Shown here piece by piece: positions 16,783 through 25,555 of a stretch of 55,419 bases of DNA. The DNA comes from Quadrisphaera setariae (GTDB lineage: Bacteria; Actinomycetota; Actinomycetes; Actinomycetales; Quadrisphaeraceae). Location: assembly GCF_008041935.1 (NCBI RefSeq), contig NZ_VKAC01000020.1, positions 1-55,419 on the forward strand, in the 5' to 3' direction. The position numbers and the translations under genes are program-made. The notes under the pieces were generated by a model, which saw only the letters and a list, made by a program, of their open reading frames with translations, had not been told where the DNA came from and did no database searches. Position 1 is the stretch's first letter. The number at the start of each line of letters is the position of its first letter.

Positions 16783-17451
16783 GTGGACCGCACGCCGCTC
16801 GACGCCGACTCCGCACGGGCCGCCCTGGACCGCCTCCCGGACTGGCGGGCCCGCCTCGGGGCGCTGCGCACGGCGTTCCGCGCGCCGTCGTCAGCGGTCG
16901 CCCTGCAGCTCGTGGCGGCGGTCGGGGAGCTGTCCGAGGAGCTCGACCACCACCCCAGCCTCGACTGGCGCTACGACCTAGTGTTCGTCAGCTGGACCAC
17001 GCACAGCGCCGGCTGGCGCGTGACGGCCTTCGACGTGGCCGCCGCCGAGCGCACCTCCGCGCTCGCGGCCGCGCTGGGGGCCGCCGCCGAGCCGGCGCTG
17101 CCCCGCTCCCTCGAGCTGGCGCTCGACACCGCCGACCCGGCGCCGCTGCGCGGCGTGTGGGCGGCGGCGCTGGGCTACGTCCAGCGCCCCGGCGACGAGG
17201 ACTCCCTGCACGACCCGCACGACCGCGGGCCGTCGGTGTGGTTCCAGCGCACGGACACCCCCGCGCCCAGCCGCTGGCACCTCGACGTCAGCGTCGCCGC
17301 GGAGGTCGCCGGCGCCGTCGTCGAGGCCGCAGTCTCCGCGGGTGCCGCGGTGGACGCCTCGGAGGCACCCGCGTTCACGGTGCTGACCGACCCCTGCGGA
17401 GACCGGGTGTGCATCTGCACCCCCCTCGGGCGGGCCGACCCCACCTCCTGA
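16783..17451 (+). CDS. Fusion of pterin-4a-carbinolamine dehydratase-like and glyoxalase-like domains
   Basis: 222 residues. The first about 100 carry the complete PCD signature EELDHHPSLDWRYDLVFVSW then TTHSAGWRVTAFD, with the paired His and the downstream His of the active site. The remainder (WAAALGYVQRP, SVWFQRTDTP, LTDPCGDRVCICT) looks like a VOC/glyoxalase half-domain. PCD recycles the carbinolamine pterin after aromatic amino acid hydroxylation; no hydroxylase is nearby, so the real substrate is uncertain. The GTG start is supported by TAGCCT at 16770-16775, 7 nt upstream (leaderless geometry); longer in-frame starts would overlap the LacI operator. Confidence 0.8.
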   Translation: MDRTPLDADSARAALDRLPDWRARLGALRTAFRAPSSAVALQLVAAVGELSEELDHHPSLDWRYDLVFVSWTTHSAGWRVTAFDVAAAERTSALAAALGAAAEPALPRSLELALDTADPAPLRGVWAAALGYVQRPGDEDSLHDPHDRGPSVWFQRTDTPAPSRWHLDVSVAAEVAGAVVEAAVSAGAAVDASEAPAFTVLTDPCGDRVCICTPLGRADPTS

Positions 17452-17484
17452 TCACCGTGAGGGCCGCCAGGTAGCGTCGTCGCC

Positions 17485-17958
17485 GTGTTCGGCCCAGGAG
17501 ACCGTGGAGACGACGTCGCCCCCATCAGCCACCGCACCCGCACCTGGGTGAGGCAGGAGCACCTCAACGCCAACGGCACCACCTCCGCCGGCAGCATCGT
17601 GCGCTGGGTGGACGAGGAGGCGGCGATCTACGCGATCCTCCAGCTGGGCAGCCACCGCGTGGTCACCAAGCTCATCTCCTCCGCCGTCTTCGAGGCGCCG
17701 GCGGAGCTGGGCGACCTGGTGGAGCTGGGCCTGCGGGTGGTCCGCTTCGGGCGCACCTCCATCACCATGCGCGCCGAGGTCCGCAACATGATCACGCGGG
17801 AGCCGATCGTCACGATCGACGAGATCGTGTTCGTCAACCTCGGCGAGGATGGGCGCCCGGCCCCCCACGGGTACACCGAGGTCACGTACGCGCGCGACAG
17901 GGTGCCGCGGCACCGGATGCCCGCAGCCGGCTTCCCGCGGCCCGACGAGACGCCCTGA
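17485..17958 (+). CDS. Acyl-CoA thioesterase-like hotdog protein
   Basis: 157 residues with a single hotdog domain of the YciA/acyl-CoA thioesterase type: HLNANGTTSAGSIVRWVDEE (substrate pocket and catalytic Asp region), then VELGLRVVRFGRTSITMRAE. It probably hydrolyses acyl-CoA in the cytoplasm; chain-length preference cannot be told. The GTG start has TAGCGT at 17472-17477, 7 nt upstream, the same leaderless geometry as its neighbour, so it may have its own promoter despite the 33-base gap. Confidence 0.82.
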   Translation: MFGPGDRGDDVAPISHRTRTWVRQEHLNANGTTSAGSIVRWVDEEAAIYAILQLGSHRVVTKLISSAVFEAPAELGDLVELGLRVVRFGRTSITMRAEVRNMITREPIVTIDEIVFVNLGEDGRPAPHGYTEVTYARDRVPRHRMPAAGFPRPDETP

Positions 17959-18106
17959 CGGCCCGCGGTGGCCGGGGACCGTCCACCGGTGGAGCTTCAT
18001 GACAGAGACGCAAGAACTGCGGAACTTGACGCTCTGAAGGCCTGTCGGCGCCGTTCGTCTTCGTCCCATCCTCGGAGTCCCTTCCCTCCGGACCCGAGGA
18101 GACCGC

Positions 18107-18799
18107 GTGACCGTCCTCGCGCAGCGCCACAGCCCCAGCACCGAGGCCCGTCGGGCCGCCGCGCCCCGCGACCTGCCCGCCTGGGAGGCGCGCGTCCGGC
18201 GCATCCTGCGCCCGGCGGCGGTGGAGCTGGTCGACGGCTCGAGGGAGCAGCGGCAGCGGCTGGTCGCCGCGGGCGTGCGCCAGGGGACGCTCCGAGGACC
18301 CGCCGAGGCGGCGGCGGACCTGTCGTCCCTCCCGCTCGACGACCTGCTCGTCCCGGAGCTGCGCGACCTGCGCGACTTCGACGCCGCCGCCGGCCCCGGC
18401 ACCCCCGAGCCGGCGGACGAGGAGCAGCGCGAGGCTGAGGCGCTGCGGCTGCTGAGCGGCGCCGCGCGCGGACGCACCGCCTGGGTGGTGCCCTTCGCCG
18501 TCGAGCCCCTCGGCGCCGCCGGGGCGTCCGGTCCTGCGCTGGGAGTCCTCTTCACCGACTCCCGGGTGGCCGTGCTGGCCGTCCAGGACGAGGCGCGCGT
18601 GGGAGCGGAGGCCCTGGCGCGCATCGAGGCGGGGGAGCCGTGGACGGCGCTCGTGCACTCGCTGGGCGTTCCCCTGGACGACGAGCACGGCCACGCGCTG
18701 CGCGAGGACGAGGCGTGGCCGACCGGCACCCGGCTGCGGGTCCGGCTGCGCGGCGGCACGGAGGTCTGGAGCTGCGGGTCCCCCGTCGCGTGGAGCTGA
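18107..18799 (+). CDS. Orphan domain resembling the N-terminal lobe of GTP-dependent PEP carboxykinase
   Basis: 230 residues, with a GTG start and GAGGAGA just upstream. The order of motifs follows the N-terminal lobe of GTP-type PEPCK: W..R-----P--VELVDGS (25-45), GRTAWVVPFAVEPLG (122-136), LGVLFTDS (145-152), RVGAEAL (164-170), HSLGVPL (184-190), AWP (203-205) and EVWSCGS (219-225). In real PEPCK the last motif leads directly into GGNxLLGKK and the kinase-type GTP site; here the protein stops. The catalytic half is absent, and the segment that normally bears the PEP-binding Arg is replaced by an Ala/Glu/Pro-rich stretch. It overlaps ppsR by 10 bases, so it is translated with PEP-synthase genes. 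It could be a pseudoenzyme that senses PEP-node metabolites, or a decaying remnant. Gene call firm; homology by eye. Confidence 0.75.
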   Translation: MTVLAQRHSPSTEARRAAAPRDLPAWEARVRRILRPAAVELVDGSREQRQRLVAAGVRQGTLRGPAEAAADLSSLPLDDLLVPELRDLRDFDAAAGPGTPEPADEEQREAEALRLLSGAARGRTAWVVPFAVEPLGAAGASGPALGVLFTDSRVAVLAVQDEARVGAEALARIEAGEPWTALVHSLGVPLDDEHGHALREDEAWPTGTRLRVRLRGGTEVWSCGSPVAWS

Positions 18800-19677
18800 C
18801 GGGCGCGGGGCCCGTCGGACCCGCGGCACCCGGCGCGGTGCCGGTGCGGCGCGCGGCGTTCTTCGTCTCGGACAGCACCGGCATCACCGCGCAGACCCTC
18901 GGCAGCGCCCTGCTCGCCAACTTCCCCGGCGTGCTGTTCGTCCGCCGCACGCTCCCCTTCGTCGTCGGTGAGCAGGGGGCGGCGCAGGTGGTGCGGGCGC
19001 TGGAGCGGGCGCAGGCCGCGGGCCTCGCGCCGGTCGTGTTCACCACGGTCAAGGACCCGGTGGTCCGCGCCGCCCTGGCCAGCGCGCCGGGCGCGCGGAT
19101 CGACCTGCTCGGCGGGCACCTCACCGAGCTGGAGGAGGTGCTCGGCACCACGGCCTCGGAGCAGCTGGGGCAGTTCCACACCCTCGGCGACACCACGGCG
19201 TACTTCGCGCGGATGCGCGCCGTGGAGTTCGCCATCGAGCACGACGACGGGCAGAGCACCCGGGCCCTGGACCAGGCAGAAGTGATCATCATCGCCCCGA
19301 GCCGCTGCGGCAAGACGCCCACCACGATGTACCTCGCGCTGCAGCACGGGGTGCTCGTGGCCAACTACCCCCTCACCGACGAGGACTTCCCCACCGACGG
19401 GCTGCCACCGCTGGTCGCCCCGTACGCCAGCCGCTGCTTCGGGGTGACCACCACGCCGCTGCGGCTCAGCCAGGTGCGGCACGAGCGCCGCCCGCAGTCC
19501 CGCTACGCCAGCCTCGCCCAGTGCACGCTCGAGCTGCGCCGCGCCGAGCAGCTCTACCAGCGCAACCGGGTCCCCTTCGTGAACTCCTCCACCAAGAGCG
19601 TGGAGGAGATGTCCGCCGTGATCCTCCAGTCCCTCGAGCTGCGCCGCGAGCGCCTGTCCGGAGATGAGCCGTCATGA
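18790..19677 (+). CDS. ppsR: PEP synthase regulatory protein (kinase/pyrophosphorylase, DUF299)
   Basis: About 295 residues. PpsR proteins inactivate PEP synthase by ADP-dependent phosphorylation of a Thr next to the catalytic His, and reactivate it by phosphate-dependent removal. The family features are all present: [15 protein letters not shown] at the start, the P-loop-like [19 protein letters not shown], then [12 protein letters not shown] and [10 protein letters not shown]. The GTG at 18790 overlaps the preceding gene by 10 bases; GTG at 18838 or 18844 ([13 protein letters not shown]) are alternatives that give a shorter N-terminus. The stop overlaps the ppsA ATG (ATGA), so regulator and target are translationally coupled. 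Confidence 0.9.
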   Translation: MELTGAGPVGPAAPGAVPVRRAAFFVSDSTGITAQTLGSALLANFPGVLFVRRTLPFVVGEQGAAQVVRALERAQAAGLAPVVFTTVKDPVVRAALASAPGARIDLLGGHLTELEEVLGTTASEQLGQFHTLGDTTAYFARMRAVEFAIEHDDGQSTRALDQAEVIIIAPSRCGKTPTTMYLALQHGVLVANYPLTDEDFPTDGLPPLVAPYASRCFGVTTTPLRLSQVRHERRPQSRYASLAQCTLELRRAEQLYQRNRVPFVNSSTKSVEEMSAVILQSLELRRERLSGDEPS

Positions 19678-22121
19678 CCGACGTCCTGTGGTTCGAGCAG
19701 ATCACCATGACCGACCTGCCCCGGGTGGGCGGGAAGAACGCGTCGCTGGGGGAGATGGTCAGCCACCTGGCCTCCCTCGGCGTGAGGGTGCCCGGCGGCT
19801 TCGCCACCACCTCCGACGCCTACCGGCGCTTCCTGGCGCACGAGGGTCTGGACGCCCGCATCGCGGAGGCGGTCGGCGCGGTGGACGTCGAGGACGTCAC
19901 CCAGCTGGCGCGGGTCGGGGCGCAGGTCCGCGGCTGGGTGGAGGCGCAGCCGTTCCCCGCCGACCTGGAGGCGGAGGTCCGCAGCGCGTACGCCGTCCTC
20001 CTGGAGCGCGAGGCGGACCCGGAGTCCGTGACCTGGGCCGTGCGCTCCTCGGCCACCGCCGAGGACCTCCCCGACGCCTCCTTCGCCGGCCAGCAGGAGA
20101 CCTTCCTCAACGTGGGCGGCGTGGAGAACGTGCTCGCCGCCGTCCGCAGCGTGTACGCCTCCCTCTACAACGACCGCGCCATCGCCTACCGCGCCCACCA
20201 CGGCTTCGACCACGACGTCGCGCTGTCGGCCGGCGTGCAGCGCATGGTGCGCTCGGACGTGGGCGCCTCCGGGGTGCTCTTCACGGTGGACACCGAGTCG
20301 GGCTTCGACGAGGTGGTCTTCGTGACCAGCTCCTACGGGCTCGGGGAGGCCGTGGTGCAGGGGGCGGTGAACCCGGACGAGTTCTACGTCTCCAAGCGGG
20401 CCCTGCGCGCCGGGCGGCCCGCGGTGCTGAGCCGCTCGGTGGGGGAGAAGGCCGTCGCGATGCGGTACACCGACTCCCGCGCGGCCGGGGCCAGCACCGC
20501 CTTCGAGGACGTCCCGGCGGACCTGCGCCGCAGCTTCTCGCTGACCGATGCCGAGGTCGAGCAGCTCGCCCGCCACGCCCTCGTCATCGAGGAGCACTAC
20601 GGACGCCCGATGGACGTCGAGTGGGCCAAGGACGGCGTGGACGGCCAGCTCTACGTGCTGCAGGCGCGCCCGGAGACCGTGGTCTCGCGGGCGGACCACG
20701 GCGCCCTGCGCCGCTTCGAGCTGCAGGGCAGTGGTGACGTGCTGGTCTCCGGGCGGGCCATCGGCCAGCGCATCGGTGCCGGGGCCGTGCGGGTGCTGCG
20801 CAGCGTGGAGCAGATGCACGAGTTCCGCGCGGGCGACGTGCTCGTGGCCGACATGACCGACCCCGACTGGGAGCCGGTCATGAAGCGCGCCAGCGCCATC
20901 GTCACCGACCGCGGCGGGCGCACCTGCCACGCCGCGATCATCGCCCGCGAGCTGGGCATCCCCGCCGTCGTCGGCACCGGAGACGCCACCCGCCTGCTCG
21001 CCGAGGGCGCCGAGGTGACCGTCTCGTGCGCCGAGGGCGACACCGGGCTGGTCTACGACGGGCTGCTGCCCTTCGAGGAGGTCGTCACCCACCTCGACGC
21101 CATGCCCGAGCCTCCGGTCAAGGTCATGATGAACGTCGGGACGCCGGACCAGGCCTTCGCCTTCTCCCGGCTGCCGCACGCCGGCGTGGGCCTGGCGCGC
21201 TTGGAGTTCATCATCAACCGGCAGATCGGGGTGCACCCCCGCGCGCTGCTCGAGGTGGACTCCCTGCCCGACGACGTCGCTGCGCAGGTGGAGCGGCGCA
21301 CCGCCGCGCACCCCTCCCCGCGGGAGTACTTCGTGCGCCGGGTGGCCGAGGGGGTCTCCACCATCGCGGCGGCGTTCTGGCCCGAGCCCGTCATCGTGCG
21401 CCTGAGCGACTTCAAGTCCAACGAGTACGCCAACCTGCTGGCCGGAGACCTCTACGAGCCGCACGAGGAGAACCCGATGCTGGGCTACCGCGGTGCCTCG
21501 CGGTACCTCTCGCCGGACTTCGCCGCGTGCTTCCAGATGGAGTGCGAGGCGCTGCTCCACGTGCGCGACGCCATGGGCTTCACCAACGTCAAGGTGATGG
21601 TGCCGTTCGTGCGCACCCTCGCCGAGGGCGAGGCCGTGGTCGAGCTGCTCGCGCAGAACGGCCTCGTGCGCGGCGAGAACGGCCTCGAGGTGGTGATGAT
21701 GTGCGAGCTGCCCTCCAACGCGCTGCTGGCGGAGCAGTTCCTCGAGCACTTCGACGGCTTCTCCATCGGCTCCAACGACATGACGCAGCTGACCCTCGGG
21801 CTCGACAGGGACAGCGCCCTGGTGGCCGCGGGCTTCGACGAGCGCGACCCCGCCGTCCTCACGCTGCTGTCGATGGCGATCAGCGCCGCGCGCGAGCGCG
21901 GCAAGTACGTCGGCATCTGCGGGCAGGGCCCGAGCGACCACCCCGACCTCGCGGAGTGGCTGGTCGACCAGGGGATCTCGTCGGTCTCCCTCAACCCCGA
22001 CACGGTGGTGGCCACCTGGCTGCGCCTCGCCGAGCGCGCCGCCACCGCGCCTGCGGCGGCGGGGGACGATGACGCGCCCCTGCTCCTCGACCTGGCGCCG
22101 GAGAGCGCCGGAGTCCGCTGA
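19674..22121 (+). CDS. ppsA: Phosphoenolpyruvate synthase
   Basis: 815 residues; makes PEP from pyruvate with ATP giving AMP and phosphate. The N-terminal ATP-grasp part begins [23 protein letters not shown] and has [20 protein letters not shown]. The central swivelling domain carries [24 protein letters not shown] with catalytic His419; the preceding Thr is the expected PpsR target. The C-terminal barrel ends with [18 protein letters not shown] and [17 protein letters not shown], which contains the active-site Cys. Length is normal. It is the last gene of the set with ppsR and ends at a strong hairpin. Confidence 0.96.
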   Translation: MTDVLWFEQITMTDLPRVGGKNASLGEMVSHLASLGVRVPGGFATTSDAYRRFLAHEGLDARIAEAVGAVDVEDVTQLARVGAQVRGWVEAQPFPADLEAEVRSAYAVLLEREADPESVTWAVRSSATAEDLPDASFAGQQETFLNVGGVENVLAAVRSVYASLYNDRAIAYRAHHGFDHDVALSAGVQRMVRSDVGASGVLFTVDTESGFDEVVFVTSSYGLGEAVVQGAVNPDEFYVSKRALRAGRPAVLSRSVGEKAVAMRYTDSRAAGASTAFEDVPADLRRSFSLTDAEVEQLARHALVIEEHYGRPMDVEWAKDGVDGQLYVLQARPETVVSRADHGALRRFELQGSGDVLVSGRAIGQRIGAGAVRVLRSVEQMHEFRAGDVLVADMTDPDWEPVMKRASAIVTDRGGRTCHAAIIARELGIPAVVGTGDATRLLAEGAEVTVSCAEGDTGLVYDGLLPFEEVVTHLDAMPEPPVKVMMNVGTPDQAFAFSRLPHAGVGLARLEFIINRQIGVHPRALLEVDSLPDDVAAQVERRTAAHPSPREYFVRRVAEGVSTIAAAFWPEPVIVRLSDFKSNEYANLLAGDLYEPHEENPMLGYRGASRYLSPDFAACFQMECEALLHVRDAMGFTNVKVMVPFVRTLAEGEAVVELLAQNGLVRGENGLEVVMMCELPSNALLAEQFLEHFDGFSIGSNDMTQLTLGLDRDSALVAAGFDERDPAVLTLLSMAISAARERGKYVGICGQGPSDHPDLAEWLVDQGISSVSLNPDTVVATWLRLAERAATAPAAAGDDDAPLLLDLAPESAGVR

Positions 22122-22127
22122 GGCCCT

Positions 22128-22158
22128 GGGCCCGGGACGCGCGAAGCGTCCCGGGCCC
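22128..22158. terminator. Bidirectional terminator hairpin
   Basis: GGGCCCGGGACGC (22128-22140) pairs perfectly with GCGTCCCGGGCCC (22146-22158) around the 5-base loop GCGAA. It lies in the 41-base gap between the convergent ends of ppsA and the oxidoreductase at 22163. Confidence 0.8.
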
Positions 22159-22162
22159 GGGG

Positions 22163-23212
22163 TCAGCGGGTGGCGGCGGCCACGGCGTCGAGGGCGCGCA
22201 GCGTGGCCAGCGACTGCGCGAGGGGTCGCAGCGGGGTCTCGGTGAGGCCGGCGGCCACGCAGCGCGCCACCTCGGCCGCCTGCCAGAACAGACCGGCGTG
22301 CCCGGTCTCGGGCTCGCGGCGAACGACCGGGTCGGGACGCGCTCCCGACCCGCCCGCAGGGACGACCACGACGTCGCCGGAGGCGTAGAAAGGACCGGGC
22401 AGCCGCAGCGTGGCGCGGTCGCCGACCACGTGGGCGGTGGTCGGGGTGTCGCCCAGGAGCGTCGTGTGCACCGCGGACAGCGCCGGACCACCCCCCTCGC
22501 GGCCGGTGTGCTGCAGCACCGCGCCGACCTGCCCCAGCACGCCGCTGGGGTGGGGGACGCCGACGGCGGAGGCCGCGGTCACCTCGCCGAGCACCCAGGT
22601 GGCCAGCGCCAGGGGGTAGGTGGCGAGGTCGAGCAGGGGCCCGCCGTGCTGCGCCGGGTCGAAGACGCGGTGGTGCGGGTCGAAGTGCTCCCCGAGGTCG
22701 GCGTCGACGGCGGAGACGCGCCCGAGGACGCCGTCGTCCAGGAGCTGGCGGACCACGTCCCAGCGCGGCAGGTACGCGCTCCAGAAGGCTTCGGCGCAGA
22801 ACACGCCCGCGGCGCGGGCAGCGTCGGCGACCCGCTGGCCCTGCGCGGCGTCGAGGGCGAGCGGCTTCTCCACCAGCACGGGCTTGCCCGCCTCGATCGC
22901 GGCCAGCGCGCCGGCGAGGTGGTCGGCGTGGCCGGTGGCCACGTAGACGACGTCGACGCCGGGGTCGGCCACCAGATCCGCCCAGCTGCCGTGCGCCCTC
23001 TCGACACCCAGGCGCTGCGCGGCGTCGCGGGCGCGGTCGCCGCTGCGGGACCCGAGGGCGCTGACGTCCTGGCGGGTGCCGGCGCGCAGAGCCCCGACGA
23101 ACCGCTCCACGATCCAGCCGGTACCCATGACGCCCCAGCGCAGCACCGGCGCGTCCCTCGGGTCGGGGGTGCGGGGCTCGGGCAGCGCGCTGGGCAGCGC
23201 CGGCCGGCTCAC
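22163..23212 (-). CDS. Gfo/Idh/MocA-family NAD(P)-dependent oxidoreductase
   Basis: 349 residues. The N-terminal Rossmann fold has LRWGVMGTGWIVERFV, then YVATGHADHLAGALAAIEAGKPVLVEKPLAL with the catalytic Lys of the EKP motif, and a C-terminal substrate domain (HFDPHHRVFDPAQHGGPLLDLATYPL). The pattern resembles dihydrodiol/D-xylose dehydrogenase-like members that oxidise sugar hydroxyls or aldehydes. It is last in a three-gene coupled operon of the same superfamily: its GTG overlaps the upstream TGA. Substrate unknown. Confidence 0.88.
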   Translation of the reverse strand: MSRPALPSALPEPRTPDPRDAPVLRWGVMGTGWIVERFVGALRAGTRQDVSALGSRSGDRARDAAQRLGVERAHGSWADLVADPGVDVVYVATGHADHLAGALAAIEAGKPVLVEKPLALDAAQGQRVADAARAAGVFCAEAFWSAYLPRWDVVRQLLDDGVLGRVSAVDADLGEHFDPHHRVFDPAQHGGPLLDLATYPLALATWVLGEVTAASAVGVPHPSGVLGQVGAVLQHTGREGGGPALSAVHTTLLGDTPTTAHVVGDRATLRLPGPFYASGDVVVVPAGGSGARPDPVVRREPETGHAGLFWQAAEVARCVAAGLTETPLRPLAQSLATLRALDAVAAATR

Positions 23213-24243
23213 GACGGCACCTCCACGGAGGTCCACGGGCCCGCACCGTCGACGGCGGCGCGCATCGAGCGGACCGCGGCGTCGCACACGGCCGCTGCCA
23301 CGAGACCGTCCCGCGCGGTGGCGAGGGCGGGTGCCTCCAGGCCGCGCACGCCGTCCACCCACGCCTGCAGCTCGCGCCGGTAGGCCTCGGCGAACCGCGG
23401 CCGCCAGTCGGCCGCGAAGGCGCTGGTCCGGGACAGGTCCGAGGTGCGCGTGGTCAGCGAGGTGGTCTGGACGGCCTCCGACAGCGCCAGCGCACCGCTC
23501 CGGCCGACCACCTCGCAGCGGATGTCGTAGCCGTAGCGGGCGTTCAGCAGCACCTCGACGGTCGTGAGCACGCCGTCGGCCGTGCGCAGGAGCAGCAGCT
23601 GGGGGTCCTGCAGGTCGCTGGTCCCCGTCGTCCGCCCGGGCGCCTGCCAGCACACCGCGGTGACGGGCGAGCCGAGCAGCCACGGCACGGAGTCGGCCTC
23701 GTGGACGAAGGAGCCGGTGATGAGGCTCTCGGACGTGGCTCCCGGGCCGGCGGTCACCCCGCGGCTCGTGCCGTGGACGAGCAGGGGCTCTCCGACGGCG
23801 CCGCGGTGCAGCGCCTCGCGCAGCTCGACGTGCGCCGGGTCGACCCGGCGCATGAACCCCAGGGCCACCAGGTGGGCGGTGCCGTCAGCGTCCAGGGCGC
23901 GCACCACGCGGGCCGCCTCCTCCAGCGACGGCGCCAGCGGCTTCTCGCACAGCACCGGCTTGCCCGCCGCTGCCGCGGCGAGCACCAGCGCGGCGTGGGT
24001 GGCGTCGGCCGAGGCGACGACCACGGCGTCGACGTCGTCCTCGGCGACGAGCGCCGGACCGTCCGGGCTGGTCAGCGCCCCCAGCTCCTCGGCGAGCGCG
24101 GTCGCCCGGCCGGGGTCGAGGTCGGTGAGGCGGGTCAGCTCCGCGCCCGACACCTGGCGCGCCAGCAGGCGTGCGTGGTCGGTGCCCATGACCCCGCAGC
24201 CGACCACCCCGACCCGCAGGGCCGACCTCGTGGTGGCGCTCAC
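23209..24243 (-). CDS. Gfo/Idh/MocA-family oxidoreductase
   Basis: 344 residues. Dinucleotide site LRVGVVGCGVMGTDHARLL, catalytic motif GKPVLCEKPLAPS and the segment GFMRRVDPAHVELREALHRGAVGEP, which resembles myo-inositol 2-dehydrogenases. The C-terminal half carries GSFVHEADSVPWLLG with the Asp/His pair expected near the substrate. Its GTG start overlaps the TGA of the upstream gene (GTGA) and its own TGA overlaps the next start, so the three proteins are likely made in balanced amounts and may act in one pathway. Confidence 0.88.
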   Translation of the reverse strand: MSATTRSALRVGVVGCGVMGTDHARLLARQVSGAELTRLTDLDPGRATALAEELGALTSPDGPALVAEDDVDAVVVASADATHAALVLAAAAAGKPVLCEKPLAPSLEEAARVVRALDADGTAHLVALGFMRRVDPAHVELREALHRGAVGEPLLVHGTSRGVTAGPGATSESLITGSFVHEADSVPWLLGSPVTAVCWQAPGRTTGTSDLQDPQLLLLRTADGVLTTVEVLLNARYGYDIRCEVVGRSGALALSEAVQTTSLTTRTSDLSRTSAFAADWRPRFAEAYRRELQAWVDGVRGLEAPALATARDGLVAAAVCDAAVRSMRAAVDGAGPWTSVEVPS

Positions 24244-25445
24244 GCGACCGGCTCCCAGCTGCCGCTGGTCACCGAGCGGCCCATGGCGTCGAGCGCCCGG
24301 GCGCTGGCGACGGCGTCGTCGAGGGTGGCGGGGCCCTGCTCGGGGGGTGACGACGGATCGGCGGCGGTGCGCAGGAAGCGGGCGGCCTCCACCACCTTGA
24401 GGTCGTCGTAGCCCATGGCGATGGCGGCACCGGGCTGGAAGGCCGCGTAGTCGCCGTGACCGGGACCGACGAAGAGCGTCTGCGTGGGCGCGTCCTGGTA
24501 GAGCACCGACCCGTCGCCGCCGCGGCCCCCGCTGACGCTCAGCTCGCCCGTGCGGCGGAAGTCCCACCGCAGCACGCCGCGGGTGCCCGCCACCTCGAAG
24601 CCGTAGGTGTTCTGCTCGCCCACCGCCACGCGGCTGGCCTCCAGGACGCCGCGCGCTCCGGAGGCGAAGCGCAGCAGCGCCGTCACGGCGTCCTCGTTCT
24701 CGACGTCGCCCATCGCGGTGCCCTCGCCCAGCGCGACGCGCTGGTGGCCGGCGGTCGCCCCGGACGGCACGGCCCGCTGCGGGATGAAGACGGCGGTGTC
24801 GGCGACCACGGCGCTGATGTCGCCCACCAGGTACCGGGCCAGGTCGACCCCGTGGGAGGCCAGGTCCCCCAGCACCCCGGCCCCGCCGCGCTCGCGGGAG
24901 TACCGCCAGCTGAGGGCTCCTGTCGGGTCGGCGGCGTAGTCGGACAGCAGCCGCACCCTCACGCTCTCGACGTCACCGACCTCGCCGGCGGCGACCCTCC
25001 GGCGCGCCTCCTGCACGGCGGGCGCCCAGCGGTAGTTGAAGCCGACGGCCGCGCGCACGCCGGCGGAGGCCACGGCGTCGCGCACCGCAGCGGCGTCGTC
25101 GGCGGACAGGCCCACCGGCTTCTCGATCCAGAGGTGCTTCCCGGCCTCCGCCACCGCCGTGCCGATCTCGCGGTGCAGGAAGTTCGGCGCGGTGACGCTG
25201 ACCGCCTCCACGCGCGGGTCGGTGAGCACCTCGCGCCAGTCGCGGACCGCCGAGGCGAAGCCGTACTGGGCCGCGGCGGCCTCGGCGCGCCCGGGGACCT
25301 CATCGGCCACGGCCACCAGCTCGGGCCGCACGCCCAGCTCGGGGAAGTGGTGGGGCACCCTCGCGTAGGACTGGGCGTGCACCCGCCCCATCCACCCGAA
25401 GCCCACCACGGCCACACCCAGCGGGCGCTGCGCTGCGCTCGTCAC
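24240..25445 (-). CDS. Gfo/Idh/MocA-family oxidoreductase, long (levoglucosan-dehydrogenase-like) form
   Basis: 401 residues, first gene of the operon. Dinucleotide site GVAVVGFGWMGRVHAQSYAR, catalytic GKHLWIEKPVGLS, GFNYRWAPAV and LGDLASHGVDLARYLVGDIS. The extra C-terminal features (FEVAGTRGVLRWDFRR, PGAAIAMGYDDLKVVEAARFL) recall levoglucosan dehydrogenases and other enzymes that oxidise C3 of anhydrosugars or glycosides; this is from memory of the family. GTG start with GAGGAG upstream. A perfect 18-bp palindrome at 25475-25492 lies 30 bases before it and is probably the operator of the LacI regulator encoded just upstream. Confidence 0.87.
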   Translation of the reverse strand: MTSAAQRPLGVAVVGFGWMGRVHAQSYARVPHHFPELGVRPELVAVADEVPGRAEAAAAQYGFASAVRDWREVLTDPRVEAVSVTAPNFLHREIGTAVAEAGKHLWIEKPVGLSADDAAAVRDAVASAGVRAAVGFNYRWAPAVQEARRRVAAGEVGDVESVRVRLLSDYAADPTGALSWRYSRERGGAGVLGDLASHGVDLARYLVGDISAVVADTAVFIPQRAVPSGATAGHQRVALGEGTAMGDVENEDAVTALLRFASGARGVLEASRVAVGEQNTYGFEVAGTRGVLRWDFRRTGELSVSGGRGGDGSVLYQDAPTQTLFVGPGHGDYAAFQPGAAIAMGYDDLKVVEAARFLRTAADPSSPPEQGPATLDDAVASARALDAMGRSVTSGSWEPVA

Positions 25446-25474
25446 ATCGACTCCTCGGCTCTGTGCTCATTCTC

Positions 25475-25492
25475 TCTTGGACCGGTCCAAGA
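25475..25492. promoter_or_regulatory. Perfect palindromic operator of the oxidoreductase operon
   Basis: TCTTGGACCGGTCCAAGA is an 18-bp perfect palindrome with the central CG typical of LacI operators. It lies between the LacI gene (ends 25556) and the first oxidoreductase start (25445), both on the minus strand. The neighbouring LacI protein is the obvious candidate. Confidence 0.78.
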
Positions 25493-25555
25493 AAGATGCC
25501 GATCGTGCCTGAGCCCGAGCCGCGGAGTCAACGGCGCGAGGCCAGCGGTGGGGTG

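Noticed and set aside
18000-18038. 12-codon mini-frame MTETQELRNLTL before the PEPCK-lobe gene
   Set aside because: No ribosome site, no regulatory codon run or attenuator-like hairpins; could be chance.
19554-23246. 1230-codon minus-strand open frame across ppsA
   Set aside because: Composition (Ala, Gly, Arg, His, Val repeats) is typical of the strand opposite a high-GC gene, and ppsA is unambiguous.
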